NCBI GenBank assembly: GCA_034231615.1
Contig: CM067315.1
Span: 29,490,133-29,554,132, forward strand
Source: Meghimatium bilineatum
Taxonomy: Eukaryota; Mollusca; Gastropoda; Stylommatophora; Philomycidae
DNA: 64,000 nucleotides
Reading direction: 5' to 3'
The notes beneath the pieces were generated by a model. It ran no database searches, had not been told where the DNA came from, and saw only the letters and a list, made by a program, of their open reading frames with translations. The position numbers and the translations under genes were made by a program. Shown piece by piece: positions 41,630 through 51,849 of this stretch; the first letter of the stretch is position 1; every line of letters starts with the position of its first letter.

Positions 41630-41790
41630 GAAAGGGAAGCAAAGACTATCAACATCGTCACCTGTCTTACATGTCGTTAGAGATGACTAAGGAGGTATAG
41701 GGTGATATCTTCCTGCAACATCAGCATATAAATCGAAAGTAACGCAAAATGTACTCAAATTGAATGTGTTAGTTTGAAAGATGCAAATAT
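41630..41790 (+). mobile_element. SINE A 5' part
   Basis: CTCGAAAGGGAAGCAAAGAC, TTACATGTCGTTAGAGATGAC and GAATGTGTTAGTTTGAAAGATG. The end is joined to a reverse A tail and this junction is duplicated (see findings). Confidence 0.7.
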
Positions 41791-41849
41791 CTTCTTCTGT
41801 GCTTATTCTCAAATTGAATGTGTTAGTTCGAAAGTTGCAAATATCTTCT

Positions 41850-42268
41850 TCTGTACTTATTCTCAAATTCCTGCGGATTAGTATGATGTATTCCGGATAA
41901 TGGAATGTGTGTCATGGTTTATAGTTTAGCTGCGATATTTGCTTCTTTCGGACTGACATATCTGATTCTCCGCCGAAGACGAATGTGTCGGGCCATTGAC
42001 ACAAATAAAACGGCGACACAACGCATTTCCATTCTCTGGGCTACATCCTTCTGGAAATCTAATAGGATCATGATCCTGCTACAAGAGATATCCGGTGGAA
42101 GTTTGAGAATGAACGATGAAGAAGAAGAAGAAGAATATCTGATTCAGCATTGCTTCTAGTTCACTTCAACCAAATATGGGATGCCACAGCCGACTCCTTC
42201 CCAAAACTTTCTTAGTCAGCTCTTAAGTTATTCGTTAATTCCCTTTTAGCCCCCGCAACACACGGGCG
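41850..42268 (-). mobile_element. SINE A split by a SINE B insertion
   Basis: Right of the duplication: TTCTCAAATTCCTGCGGATTAG, GTATTCCGGATAATGG, TGTCATGGTTTATAGTTTAGC, then after the B insertion GCATTGCTTCTAGTTCACTT and CCCCCGCAACACACGGGCGC. Confidence 0.85.
41969..42134 (+). mobile_element. SINE B, full length, 11-bp TSD, inside SINE A
   Basis: ATATCTGATTC at 41958-41968 repeats at 42135-42145. The 166-bp element starts at TCCGCCGAAGACGAATGTG and ends in (GAA)n. It starts at the core itself, with no A-type head and no tRNA-like head. Confidence 0.95.
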
Positions 42269-42269
42269 C

Positions 42270-42922
42270 GGAAAAAATATATCGCAGACAAGCTGTAAAC
42301 AAAGAGAACACATTCTGTTCCTTGGATCATATCCTGAAACCTTCAGGAGCTTGAGAAGAAATAAATTTGAAGAAGAGTCTCCCAGACATTCGAAATGCCG
42401 TATTCCGAAAAGAGAGCAAAGAGTAATGATGATGATGACTTGACATGTATCTTGTAAGCGGTGACTGAGGAAGTGTGGACATACGGTCGAAAAAGCATTA
42501 TGTGAAAAGTCAGCATTGTTTCAAAATGCTATGCTGACATCGGATGTGCTGGTTCAAATGACGCAGGTATAACATTCAAAATATAACCAGGATACAATAT
42601 ATTCAGCTCTCAGGAGTACGTATTGTTTATTGATGGGAGTGTGAGAACTGAAATAGACTAAGTTGTCGATCTCAACACCTCGCCAGTGTGTTTCCTACGC
42701 CATGAATGATGAGCTAAGTATAGAAACTCTGTTCACCTTCCATTCATGTCGTAGGAGGCAACTAAAGAGGCTATGGGGTGGTGTTGGCAGTCTCATCTCA
42801 TATGGGATATGGGATCACATCGGCTCAGAGGTCATGCACCAGATGTGCTATGAGAAAGGCGCAGATATTGCAATCAAGTTGTATATCACGACATAACGTA
42901 TTCCGTTTTATGGATTACATTC
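42270..42922 (+). mobile_element. Three degraded forward SINE A copies
   Basis: 42270-42378 (3' part: AGACAAGCTGTAAACAAAG, CATATCCTGAAACC); 42405-42650 (GAAAAGAGAGCAAAGAGTAA, CATCGGATGTGCTGGTTC); 42705-42922 (CATTCATGTCGTAGGAGGC, GAGAAAGGCGCAGATATTGC). Successive insertions of different age. Confidence 0.7.
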
Positions 42923-43200
42923 TTCTTGATCTTCTGTGTTCGTTCTCAAACTCCTGCAGATTAGCAGGATGTAGTCCGAAGAACGGATTGATTTGTACCA
43001 TGGTTTACAGCATTGCTGCAATGTCTGCGCCTGTCTGCCTGACACACCCGACTTTAGCCTGGCTTTATGTTACTTTGACCCTATATTGGACGGGACAGCC
43101 AATTACATCTCATAACTTCATTATTCGCCTCTCACGACATGCATGGAAGGTAAACAGTGTTGATATTCTTTGCTGCCCTCTCGATCCCCTCCAACAGCTA
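42923..43200 (-). mobile_element. SINE A, near full length
   Basis: CTTCTGTGTTCGTTCTCAAAC, GCAGGATGTAGTCCGAAGAAC, ACTTCATTATTCGCCTCTC and GGTAAACAGTGTTGATATTC. Confidence 0.88.
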
Positions 43201-43229
43201 TGAGTATGGTTATTGATATTTATGATCGA

Positions 43230-44325
43230 TTCAAGTTCTAATTTCTGTCACAAAATAAATGTCCTACACTACTGAAAGCATTTTTTAATGATAACAATTC
43301 ATTACTTTGGCTCCATTTCCTCCAAAGCCAACTGAAAATATTCTCTGCAACAGTAATGAAAATAGAAGGGGATAATATTTTTGGCAACTGAAGTGGCACA
43401 AGAACTAGACGTGTTGAGACAGAAAATAGTGACCAGAAAATTTCCAAACACTCAAAATGACATCAATTATTTCTAAACTTAAAGATGAGGACGATTTATA
43501 TGAAAAATAATTCTTGGATACCACACATTTATTCTACAATACTTTCCTATAATATTTTAATAAATGAATTTACCATTTCCAACCATTAAAAGCATTTCAC
43601 TGAATTAAGCTGGAGACTATTAACTTGGGTTGATGTTTCAGAAAGATTAAAAACCATCAGTGACGTTGATATCAATATCCTGAATATTATTGATGAAGAT
43701 GAACTATTCGACGAAATCAACCACATAAATAATTATATTATGAACAGCAAATTGGAAGAATGGAAGAACACAAACGCTGAAGTGGAGACAAAGGGATGTA
43801 TCGTTTTTATAGTGATACAGGAAAAAGACATCCAGTACAAAAATATAGTGCTAGTTGTTGGATTTATTATATCAGTTCCCGGAACTAACGCAGTTGTGGA
43901 AATATTTTTTTCACGGATAAGTTCTTTGTGTACGGATGAAAAGAACTGTTTAATAACTGAGACGATGAAAGCAATGATAGTTATAAAGACACACTTTTAA
44001 AACTGTGCAGTTCTTAGTTATGTGGACAAGTCTTATGTCTATAAGTTATTATGTCATAATACTGTTATGTCTATGCGAATAGTCTAGAATACACAAATGC
44101 CACACGAAATAATTGTCTGAACTATTTTTTTTAAAGCTAAAGATAATGCGGCAACTTTATAATACACCTCAGTTATATATTATAAGTGAAAAATAACTTG
44201 TTTAAATATGTTATATACTAATTGCACGCTATTGAATTTGTATGCTGCTCGTCCCAATTTTAAGGCTGGAAAAAGCCGAAATGTTCCATTTTTAGGTCTA
44301 GGAAATCTGGTCACCCTAATCTGCC
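43230..44325 (+). mobile_element. hAT transposon 3' remnant
   Basis: The frame at 43740-44000 contains VPGTNAVVEIFFSRISSLC and DEKNCLITETMKAMIVIKTH, the hAT dimerisation block (PGTNA.VER.FS...N.WT..KNRL...T..A...V). Earlier degraded pieces include VAQELDVLRQKIVTRKF. A candidate end GAAATCTGGTCACCCTAAT lies at 44300-44320, whose complement (TAGGGTGACCAGATTT) is typical of some hAT termini. The catalytic region is absent or unreadable; dead. Confidence 0.8.
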
Positions 44326-44424
44326 GCCCTGTGTGAATGTCTCACACACACTGAACTAGAAATGGACACCTGTTCTGAGAAATGACCAATTGTGGTATAG
44401 AAGACCTCTGCATATAATTAATTA

Positions 44425-44560
44425 GAACTTCATTTGTTACGTATTTAATTATTGTCGTGTTTCCGTTGGTCATTATTTATATACTTGGAGTCGTCTTGTC
44501 TATGTTTGGCATGCGACTCCAAGTATATAAATAGTGACTAGCGGAATCACAACAATAATA
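44425..44560. mobile_element. Hairpin MITE G, full form
   Basis: Arms TATTTATATACTTGGAGTCG and CGACTCCAAGTATATAAATA flank TCTTGTCTATGTTTGGCATG; outer arms ATTATTGTCGTGTTTCCG and CGGAATCACAACAATAAT. Best-preserved palindrome of the family in the window. Confidence 0.85.
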
Positions 44561-44874
44561 AACAGTGAAAAAGGAAGGCATAAATAATTCTATGCAGAGG
44601 TAATCTACACACCGACGGTCATTGCTGAGCTTCGTGCAACCAAATACACCCTTGAAATTAGAGCGCGGAGTTAGCCGGTGACAGGCGCCCAGGCCACACA
44701 AATATACATTGTTTTGTGTGTGGAAAGTAATATTTAGCAAAATGGGAGGACGGAACGAGGGTCCCTCACGAGATGAGGTGTAATTTTTTTTTTAATGTTT
44801 ACTAAATTATTATGTAAGAAAAGCCATATGCTTTTCATGGTTTTTCTTTTCTCCACCTTATTTGTTTTTTTTTT
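44561..44874. other. Unannotated DNA
   Basis: No feature recognised. Confidence 0.4.
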
Positions 44875-45015
44875 TTAATGTTTGCGTTCGCTTTCAGTAA
44901 ATCATCAAACGTTTCGTGTGATTTTCTCCAGGGAGCGTAAATTATGTTGTGCTATCGTTCAATATACACAATTGACATTCCTAGCACATCCGATTTCGGC
45001 ATGTTTTAAATTAAA
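44875..45015 (-). mobile_element. SINE C-like short form
   Basis: TTTGCGTTCGCTTTCAGTAA, TTTCGTGTGATTTTCTCCAG, GAGCGTAAATTATGTTGTGC and AGCACATCCGATTTCGGCATG. Relative of 7880-8075. Confidence 0.68.
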
Positions 45016-45067
45016 ATTCCCATGACAGTCTAACTATGCGTTGTCATTCGACTTTTCTTGTTTTGCT

Positions 45068-45145
45068 TGTGTGTGGATAAGGCCCGAAGAGAGATAGTAA
45101 TGCTGACAAGTATCATGCAAGTCACAAGAAGCGACAAAGTAGATT
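45068..45145 (+). mobile_element. SINE A head scrap
   Basis: GTGTGGATAAGGCCCGAAGAG and CATGCAAGTCACAAGAAGCG. Confidence 0.5.
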
Positions 45146-45235
45146 AGAAGTTTGACTCCCTGTTTCACTCCATAATATACGCTGTGATAAAGCCTGCTGA
45201 AATTAATCATATCATCACGAAACATCTTCCTCCTC

Positions 45236-45525
45236 CTCTTCTTCTTTTTTCTTCTGCGTTAAGCCTCGAGATCATACTGATTAGCACGATTCAATTGGGA
45301 GAATGCAATGAATGGCGTCACATCATTTTTGCAGCTTACCTGAGATATCCCATCCTTTCAGCCTGACACATCCAAATTAGCATGACTCCTATGACACTTT
45401 TACTCTCTATGTGATAGTACAGGTCATTTCACCAACAAACCTCCTTTGCTATCTCGTACGATATGGATGGCAGAAGGTTGTAACGCTACTCTTTGCTCTC
45501 CTTTCATGCCCCGACAACATATTAA
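45236..45525 (-). mobile_element. SINE A, diverged
   Basis: TTCTTCTGCGTTAAGCCTCG, CAGCCTGACACATCCAAATTAG, AACCTCCTTTGCTATCTCG and CATGCCCCGACAACA. Confidence 0.78.
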
Positions 45526-45599
45526 CAACTAACTCATAGCCCGTCAGCGTCATGGGAATGCTGCATTGGATTCCTCAACACACGGAGTCCACCAATTGG

Positions 45600-45765
45600 T
45601 TTTGTCATCCCATCGTGGTTCAAAGTAAACATAACCCATACTAAAATTGGATGTATCAGGCTGAAAGGCCCTGATTTCTCATCCAAGCTATAAACCATGA
45701 CACAAAATATTATATACATACTACATCCTAAGCTGTATGAGTTTTAGAATGCTCGCTAAAGAAAT
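45600..45765 (+). mobile_element. SINE A 3' two thirds
   Basis: TTTTGTCATCCCATCGTGG, AAATTGGATGTATCAGGCTG, AAACCATGACACAAAATATT and a degenerate tail. Confidence 0.72.
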
Positions 45766-46157
45766 GAAAGGTTACCAAAATTGCAATTATCGCATATTTG
45801 GAACACAAAGTACATGAAAATAGTAACTTCATCCAGTTTGTGAACCTTTAACCGATGTTTTGGTGCAGTGTTGCCAGATGGCTTATTTATGACCAAACTG
45901 TTGGCAAAATGTGCCCAAAAGTGGCAACATTTCTAAATTGTGTATAAACTATTAAAGCATTTTGAATTTTTAGAATAGTACTTTTGTATAAAATTGTATT
46001 ACCTCTCCAATTATCACGATACATTTGTTTCACAATTACAAAAATGTGTTATTGCTAGCTTAATTTTAATTTTGTTTTAACGTTATTTTGACAATCTGAG
46101 CTTTCTCTATACATAAAACATTGAGGGTACTTACATGTTGTGTGTTTAGTTATCTTC
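45766..46157. other. Unannotated DNA with a hAT-like end motif
   Basis: CAGTGTTGCCAGATGGC at 45867 and TTTTGACAATCTGAGC resemble hAT-type termini, unsupported by any coding remnant. Confidence 0.3.
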
Positions 46158-46225
46158 ACAGTTTAACATATCTACACGACAAGTCTGGATTTCTTGGTAA
46201 ATGCTGCTGTATTTGAAAGCACCTC
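46158..46225 (+). repeat. Dispersed repeat K
   Basis: CACAGTTTAACATATCTACACG and TGCTGCTGTATTTGAAAGC, shared with 36168-36235. Confidence 0.6.
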
Positions 46226-46448
46226 AAGGTTCCCAGTCTGTACTGTCTGCCTACGTGGACAAGGAAGTGATGGAATCATTTTTAATCTCTTTAATTGAAT
46301 GTTTAGTTTGCTGTATTCTATTCTGCCCTGATGAAGAAGATGATAACTTGCTCAGCTGGTGTACATAGTAAAATTATATATTTTACTTTTCACTATGTAC
46401 TAAATTAATTTACTGTTGAGTTATTCTCCCAACCATTATCTAGTGGCT

Positions 46449-46555
46449 TTTGCTACCATAAAAACACCTGCTGTCATTGTATGCTGTAATAAGTCTCACT
46501 ACCATAAAACACATGTTGTTATTGTATGCTGTAGTAGGTCTCACTACCATAACAA
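46449..46555. repeat. ~51-bp direct duplication
   Basis: TACCATAAAACACATGTTG-type phrase followed by ATTGTATGCTGTA(A/G)TA and TCTCACTACCATAA occurs twice. Confidence 0.7.
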
Positions 46556-46559
46556 AGTT

Positions 46560-46840
46560 CCCAGTTAGACATTCTGATCCCAAAGATTTTCCGGATTACA
46601 AAGAACTGCGAGGCAAAACATCGCCACACTGGACTGAACTGCGAGGCAAGGCATGTCCAAGCTAGACTGAACTGCAAGGCAAGATATGCCCACAGTGGAA
46701 GAATATGCAGGCAAAAATGGACCACACTGGACCGAACTGAAGCACAAACTTTGGGGCAGCCGCTTTAACCTGAAGTAGACTATTAGCTTCGTCCTGACTA
46801 TTGGCCTGAAGATCTAGCAAGACCAAAAGAATCGTAAATA
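46560..46840 (+). mobile_element. LINE RNase H-type C-terminus with local tandem expansion
   Basis: HTGPN then (other frame) KHKLWGSRFNLK and TISFVLTIGLKI match the LINE end also seen at 51310-51620 (LRQTLWGY, C-terminal 'F...TGL.I'). Upstream, a ~40-bp unit coding WTELRGK repeats three to four times (46605-46740). Confidence 0.65.
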
Positions 46841-47519
46841 CAGAAGAGAAATGTTGTTGAACGTAATATAAAATATCTGTTTGAAACATGTACACTTTAT
46901 TTTACATGTATACATAAGTAGAATAGACAGTATAAATTAATTAATATCCACAAAAGACTTTTTTTTCTAATTTAAATTTCGTTACACAAATTTGGCAGGT
47001 ACTTATACAATGTTTGGCCAAATTTAAACAAAAAAATAGAGAATAGTGTATATATGTTGTCAAACAAAACAAAAACACTAGGATAAATTTCTAAAATACA
47101 TAAAATAGCCAAAATACATACGATATGACTAAAATAAATATTATGACCAATTGACTTTGATAATGGTCAAATTCGAAATTTTTGGTCATAAAATAACAAA
47201 CCTGTTTTGGTGAGATCATGCTTGGCGGTACTTTATTAGATTTCCCGGAATCAAAGTATTCATTGCGTCGATTGTTATCTCTCGTCTCATAATGGGACAC
47301 GTCTGAACCATGAAAAGAATCAGGGTAGACGAGATTACCGTTTGTGAACAGCTGTTAGGAAAGATAAAAGGATTCGTTTCACTCAACTTTTGGGGTCTAT
47401 TACATGGAGAAAAAAAATCTGGACCCGCATAAGTTCGAGTGACTACGCATATCCAAACATAAAAAGTAATCATAATTGAGTAGGGATGGCTTGTATATCC
47501 TTATTGAGACCGTTTAAAC
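46841..47519. other. Unannotated DNA
   Basis: No gene or repeat recognised. Confidence 0.4.
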
Positions 47520-47625
47520 GAGGGTCGCGCCCTGATATAACCGACATGGACACCAGTCCTAGGTTGAAAGAGACGGGCCTCGACCAAATGAGGCGAAACC
47601 TCTACTTAACAAACAATAACAAACG
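47520..47625 (+). repeat. Dispersed repeat J
   Basis: GCGCCCTGATATAACCGACATGG, CCAGTCCTAGGTTGAAAG and CGGGCCTCGACCAAATGAGG, shared with 63445-63525. Unknown class. Confidence 0.6.
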
Positions 47626-47681
47626 AGGGTCGGGGTGGTAATTGATACTTTTGTTACAATATCAAAACATGTTACGATTGT

Positions 47682-48232
47682 GTGGGGTCAGGGCCAGTTA
47701 GGAGAGCAAAGAATAGCGATACTGTTACATGCCAAGCATATCGTAACAGGCAAAGAAGAAATTTTATGATTGAGTTGGCTGTCCCATTCTTCTGCATCGT
47801 ACATTCTCAAAACTCCCGCTGCATCTCTTTTGTAGCATAACCATGGTCCTGCTACATTTCCAACATGATGTAGTCCAGATAATAAAAATGTCTTGTGTCG
47901 TCGTTTTATTTGCACAAATGGTCCACTATATCCGTCTTCGGCGGAGCTGAACTATTCTTCTTCTTTTGCGTTCGTTCTCAAATTCCTGCAGATTAGCAGG
48001 ATGTAGTCTAGAGAACTTTCGTTGTGTCATGGTTTAATAGCATTGATGCGATATATGAGCCTTTAATCCTAATACTCCGACTTCAGCATGGCTTTGTGTC
48101 ACTGACTCTATATGGGATGGGACAGTCAATTCCATCCAATCACCTCCTTAGTCGCATCTTACGACATGCATGGAAGGTAAACAGTGTTGATATTCTTTGC
48201 TCCCCTCTCGGGCCACGGCAACAAACACGCGC
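47682..48232. mobile_element. SINE A(+) head, SINE B(-), SINE A(-) in series
   Basis: 47682-47787 forward A head (AGGAGAGCAAAGAATAGCG, GAGTTGGCTGTCCCAT). 47788-47948 reverse B (TTCTGCATCGTACATTCTC to CCGTCTTCGGCGGA, a full 3'-to-5' span). 47950-48232 reverse A (TTCTTTTGCGTTCGTTCTC, GGATGTAGTCTAGAGAAC, ATCACCTCCTTAGTCGC, CTCTCGGGCCACGGCAAC). Confidence 0.88.
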
Positions 48233-48577
48233 GAATACATATTATACCAATTATTTTCCAAATTTCTTCATGTCTTATTTTATCTAGTTTAGTAACAATT
48301 GCGGCTTTTCTCAGACCCTTACTTCACATGTAACTATTTTCCTCTGCTGCAAGACTGGTAAAGACCATGTTTGACATTGGTAGCACAGTGTTGGTACACA
48401 AAAACAGTAGATAATAACTGTCTTGTGATCTCCATCTTGATCTTTTGGGTGGAGAAGTAAAGGGGAAAGTTGACAAGTCACCGTGTTTGCGTTTTGACAC
48501 CTTGTTTCTATTTCTCTGTCTAGTCTTCCATTTACGGGATAAAAAATGCTACCTACATATTTAAATTCTTTGACTAG
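48233..48577. other. Unannotated DNA
   Basis: No feature recognised. Confidence 0.4.
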
Positions 48578-49956
48578 TTTGTTTGTTTTGCGTTCGCTCC
48601 ATTGTAACCAGCACGGATATCCGTGCGATTTCCCCCGGGAACGTGATTACGTTGTGCCACCGTTATGCGCCTTGTGCGCCTAGCACATCCGATTTCGGCA
48701 TGCCTTGACAATTCGGGTGGGCTACCCTAGCCTATGACAGCCTCAATATCTGTCTCCAGGCATGCGTTTATGTGGTGACTCTTCGCCCAGACGATTTTTG
48801 CTCTCGTCTGTCTTGCACGAGGGGTTCCACTGTCTATGAACTTGCCTCGTGTAAGAGGACGTACTGTGCCTGTGCCCATCGGGTACTGAACCGTTTCTCA
48901 TCTGTGAGCCTGGTTCCTTAAGGGGAAGAACTCATCAGAATAGTTGGACCCTGGCTCTTTCGCCCTCTTAGCCGAGGTGTCATTCACCGACATCGTGTAC
49001 CCCTTGTCCAAGTTCGCGTCTCATGCCACGCGTTTGAGAGCTAGGCGTTCTCGAGCTGAGCGACCTTGTCCCAATAGCGCCTGGGTCCATCAGGTACTGA
49101 ACCCTTTCTCTGTGCATGTGTATTTCCGGTATAGGAAAACCCGACATTAGAGTTGGGCCAGGGCTAAAATCGTTGTCTCTTTTGTGCCTGAGCGAATCGA
49201 GTACGGAACCCTTTCTCTCTGCAAGTGTACTTCCGGTATAGGAAACCTTGACAGTAGGTTGGGCTAGGACTACCATCGTTGTCCCTTTCTTGTCTAAGCC
49301 CATTGGGTACAGAACCCTTTCTCTTCGCGAGCATATTTCCGGTTTAGGAAGGCTCGACATTAGAGTTGGGTTAGGTCTTCTTGCTTTACCAAACGCCAGT
49401 GGATGGGTCTGGGTCTCTGCCTGTAAGGAACTAAGGTAACTAGAAGCCCGTCTCGAGCTGACGGAGCTTGTAGCTCCCCCTTTCATAGGGACTTTTCACT
49501 TTCTATTTGCAGTTCGCGCTGCCCTCTAGCGCTGTTCTGCCCTTTCATTGTTTCATTGTACTCAGTATGAAATCTATGTCTCTCGCCATGTATCTACCTT
49601 TACGTGCATTTTACATTGGCCGCCCCTCCAATGATCGGACTGGACTGACTAGCTTCACTGTATGTCGACAGTGTCGCTATATGTGGTGCTGCTGGTGGTG
49701 TAGGAGATATGTCTGTCCGTGTGCAGGCAAATCTCTTTCCATCTGCTACCTCCACATTTTCGGACACGATCCCCAAATGATTTGGCCAGAATCAGCTCGA
49801 GCTGCTGTATTTCTGTTTCCAGGGTGCACCGCGTGGAGGTACATTTGGGATCTTGGTTATCTGCTAACCCTGGGTCCGCCTAGAGCAATGCGTTCCCTTT
49901 GCACCCCAACTATGTGATAATAAGCAAGCTCACTATCCACTAGGCCACCACGCTCC
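48578..49956 (-). mobile_element. SINE C, longest copy, tRNA-like head, internal 106-bp repeats
   Basis: Minus strand starts GGAGCGTGGTGGCCTAGTGG with TGGCCTAGTGG fitting a pol III A box; the B box is not convincing. It continues through AACCAAGATCCCAAATGTACC, three ~106-bp units holding GAACCCTTTCTC on the plus strand (49099, 49206, 49311), CACAGGCACAGTACGTCC, the core complement of AGCACATCCGATTTCGGC, TTGTGCCACC, and a (CAAA)n tail at 48578-48590. No TSD recognised. The plus-strand frame 49507-49917 and minus-strand frame 48980-49486 are inside it and are not genes. About 1.38 kb is very long for a SINE. Confidence 0.82.
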
Positions 49957-50161
49957 ACTGTGAATTTTCTATCTGTATTTGCTCCCGAAGCCTATTCTTC
50001 CATTGAAGATATACGCAAAGACGTAGGACCAGTTTGCTAAACGTAATAAAATCACTAAATGGTTGGATTGGATGTCATGTCATTAACTCAATTCCTGGCA
50101 ATTTCAGGATTGAAATATTGCAGGTTTCTCTTATTCTGCGTTCATACATGACAATCTCCAA

Positions 50162-50800
50162 TGATGATGATGTTCGTCCGTCGTGATCGACGATGACCAA
50201 AAACTCAACCATAATAATAATAACAATAAATAATAAAAATAATAAAAGTTAATAGTGCGTTTTTAAATTACTAGCAAGTCCAATGCGCGCTCAAAATGTT
50301 CTTTTACAGAATTGACAACAATAGAGGGTATCTTTGTGAGGTTGAGGTGTTTTTTTCTTTTCTACGTGTCCGCTTCTGTCTTGCAGTATCTTGTCTGAAT
50401 TCTTCCGCCGCTAGTGCTCCCGTTCTAATGCTGTAACGCCATGCTGTTCTATCCTGAGCGAGGTTCTCCCAATCGCCTTCGTCAATGTTAAGGTGTTTCA
50501 AGGATGACTTGAGCGTATCTTTGAAGCGCTTTTTCTGTCCACCAGCTTTTCGAAATCCTGCCTTGAGTGCTCCATAATATATTTGTTTTGGCAAACGCGA
50601 GTTCTCCATACGCACAAGATGGCCTGCCCATCGTGCTTGCGCCTTCATACGTATTGTGTGGATGATTATTGAGGTTAATTTTTCCAAGACATCGTAGTCT
50701 GGTACTTTGTCCCACCAATGGATGTTTAGTAATTTACGTAGGCAGGTAAGATGGAAATGATTTAATTCACCGATAAACACCTTCCAGCAGACTATTAATT
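50162..50800 (-). mobile_element. LINE C-terminal fragment with 3' end
   Basis: 158-codon minus-strand frame (50304-50780): LNHFHLTCLRKLLNIHWWDK, VLEKLTSIIIHTIRMKAQAR, WAGHLVRMENSRLPKQIYYG, GGQKKRFKDTLKSSLKHLNI and WENLAQDRTAWR. Beyond it the minus strand reads GTCATCGTCGATCACGACGG and an ATCATCATCATT tail. Same family as 27487-28140. Frame intact for the last ~150 codons; 5'-truncated. Confidence 0.9.
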
Positions 50801-50804
50801 TGGA

Positions 50805-50930
50805 GGTTATTCGTGACGTTTATGATTATTGTTTGACTTTCAGTTGTTCAGAATTTACACATTTGGATGCGCATGCCAAAAATATCCAAGGCGACTCCAC
50901 GTATATAAATAGTCGTCAACCAAAAGACAT
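50805..50930. mobile_element. MITE G, diverged
   Basis: TTCGTGACGTTTATGATTATTG, GCGCATGCCAAAAATATCC and GACTCCACGTATATAAATAG. Confidence 0.65.
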
Positions 50931-51055
50931 TTTAAAAAAAATACCGAATGGGGTCTCTAATTAATTTGATTGATTTTGTTGGAAGGTCTTGTAAACAGCC
51001 GGTATCGGATTACCAGGAAAATTATGTTTTTATATAAATCATGCCTTTTTCTTTG

Positions 51056-51275
51056 TCTTCTTTGTTCGTTCTCAAACTTCTGCATTTTAACAGGATGCAA
51101 TCCGTAACACACTCTATGTTGTGTCATAGTTTACAGCTTGTATTCGGTATCTGCGCCTTTCGGGCTAGCATATCATTTACGCATGTAGAAGAAGAAGACC
51201 TGATACATCCAACTTTAGCATGGCTTCTGGATCACTTTGACCTATGGGATGCGAAAACCAATTTCACACCCCCCC
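51056..51275 (-). mobile_element. SINE A with internal GAA-rich insertion
   Basis: TCTTTGTTCGTTCTCAAACTTC, TTGTGTCATAGTTTACAGC, CTGCGCCTTTCGGGCTAGC, then AGAAGAAGAAGACCTGATAC, TTTAGCATGGCTTCTGGATC. A short tail-like GAAGAAGAAG sits at 51189-51198 inside the core, with CTAGCATAT/CTGATACAT around it. Confidence 0.75.
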
Positions 51276-51309
51276 CCCCTTTCTTCCTTCCAAATCGTGT
51301 CTAGGAAAA

Positions 51310-51620
51310 CAGACCAAACTATTTCGCCTTAGAACAGCGCACTGCAGAATGTTGTGTCACCTTTACCGATTGAGGATCTCATACACAGATAAATGGCCAT
51401 GTTGATCCGGACCCCAGACGCCTGAACACATACTACAGGATTGCCCAACGTAAAGATAGCAGGGACACCAGACCTGGCCAGAAGATACAGATTTGAGGCA
51501 AACGTTATGGGGCTATAGAGCAGCACTCTAACCTGGAGAAGTCTGTAGACTTCGCCCTGACGACAGGCGTGACAATATAATAAGACTGTAGATGCTGAAC
51601 GTAGAAGAAGAAGAATGTCT
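51310..51620 (+). mobile_element. LINE RNase H-type C-terminus and 3' end
   Basis: KQTKLFRLRTAHCRMLCHLY, TPEHILQDCP and LWGYRAAL follow the ending of LINE proteins with C-terminal RNase H (FRLRTGHC.L..H.....QTPEHILQ.CP). It finishes GATGCTGAACGTAGAAGAAGAAG, resembling the tail of SINE A (GAGAACGAACGCAGAAGAAG). Several in-frame stops. Confidence 0.8.
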
Positions 51621-51849
51621 AGGAAGTTGAGACGATTGGACACACTCTGTGGATGGCAGAACACTAACTACAACTAGGAAATGGAAGACAGGGAAATCCA
51701 GCAAAAACCTTGGGGTTATCCATAAATTATATTAACAATTAAAGAGGGGTAGGGGGTGTCTGAAACATTGGTCAGTTGTTGGCGAGAGTTACTTGTTCAC
51801 TACTAAAGACATTACATCATCATCCACCTCAACCTATCTTAAATTCAAT

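Noticed and set aside
48980-49917. Two longer open frames (168 and 136 residues) as genes
   Set aside because: Both fall wholly inside SINE C, whose sequence recurs elsewhere in the window.
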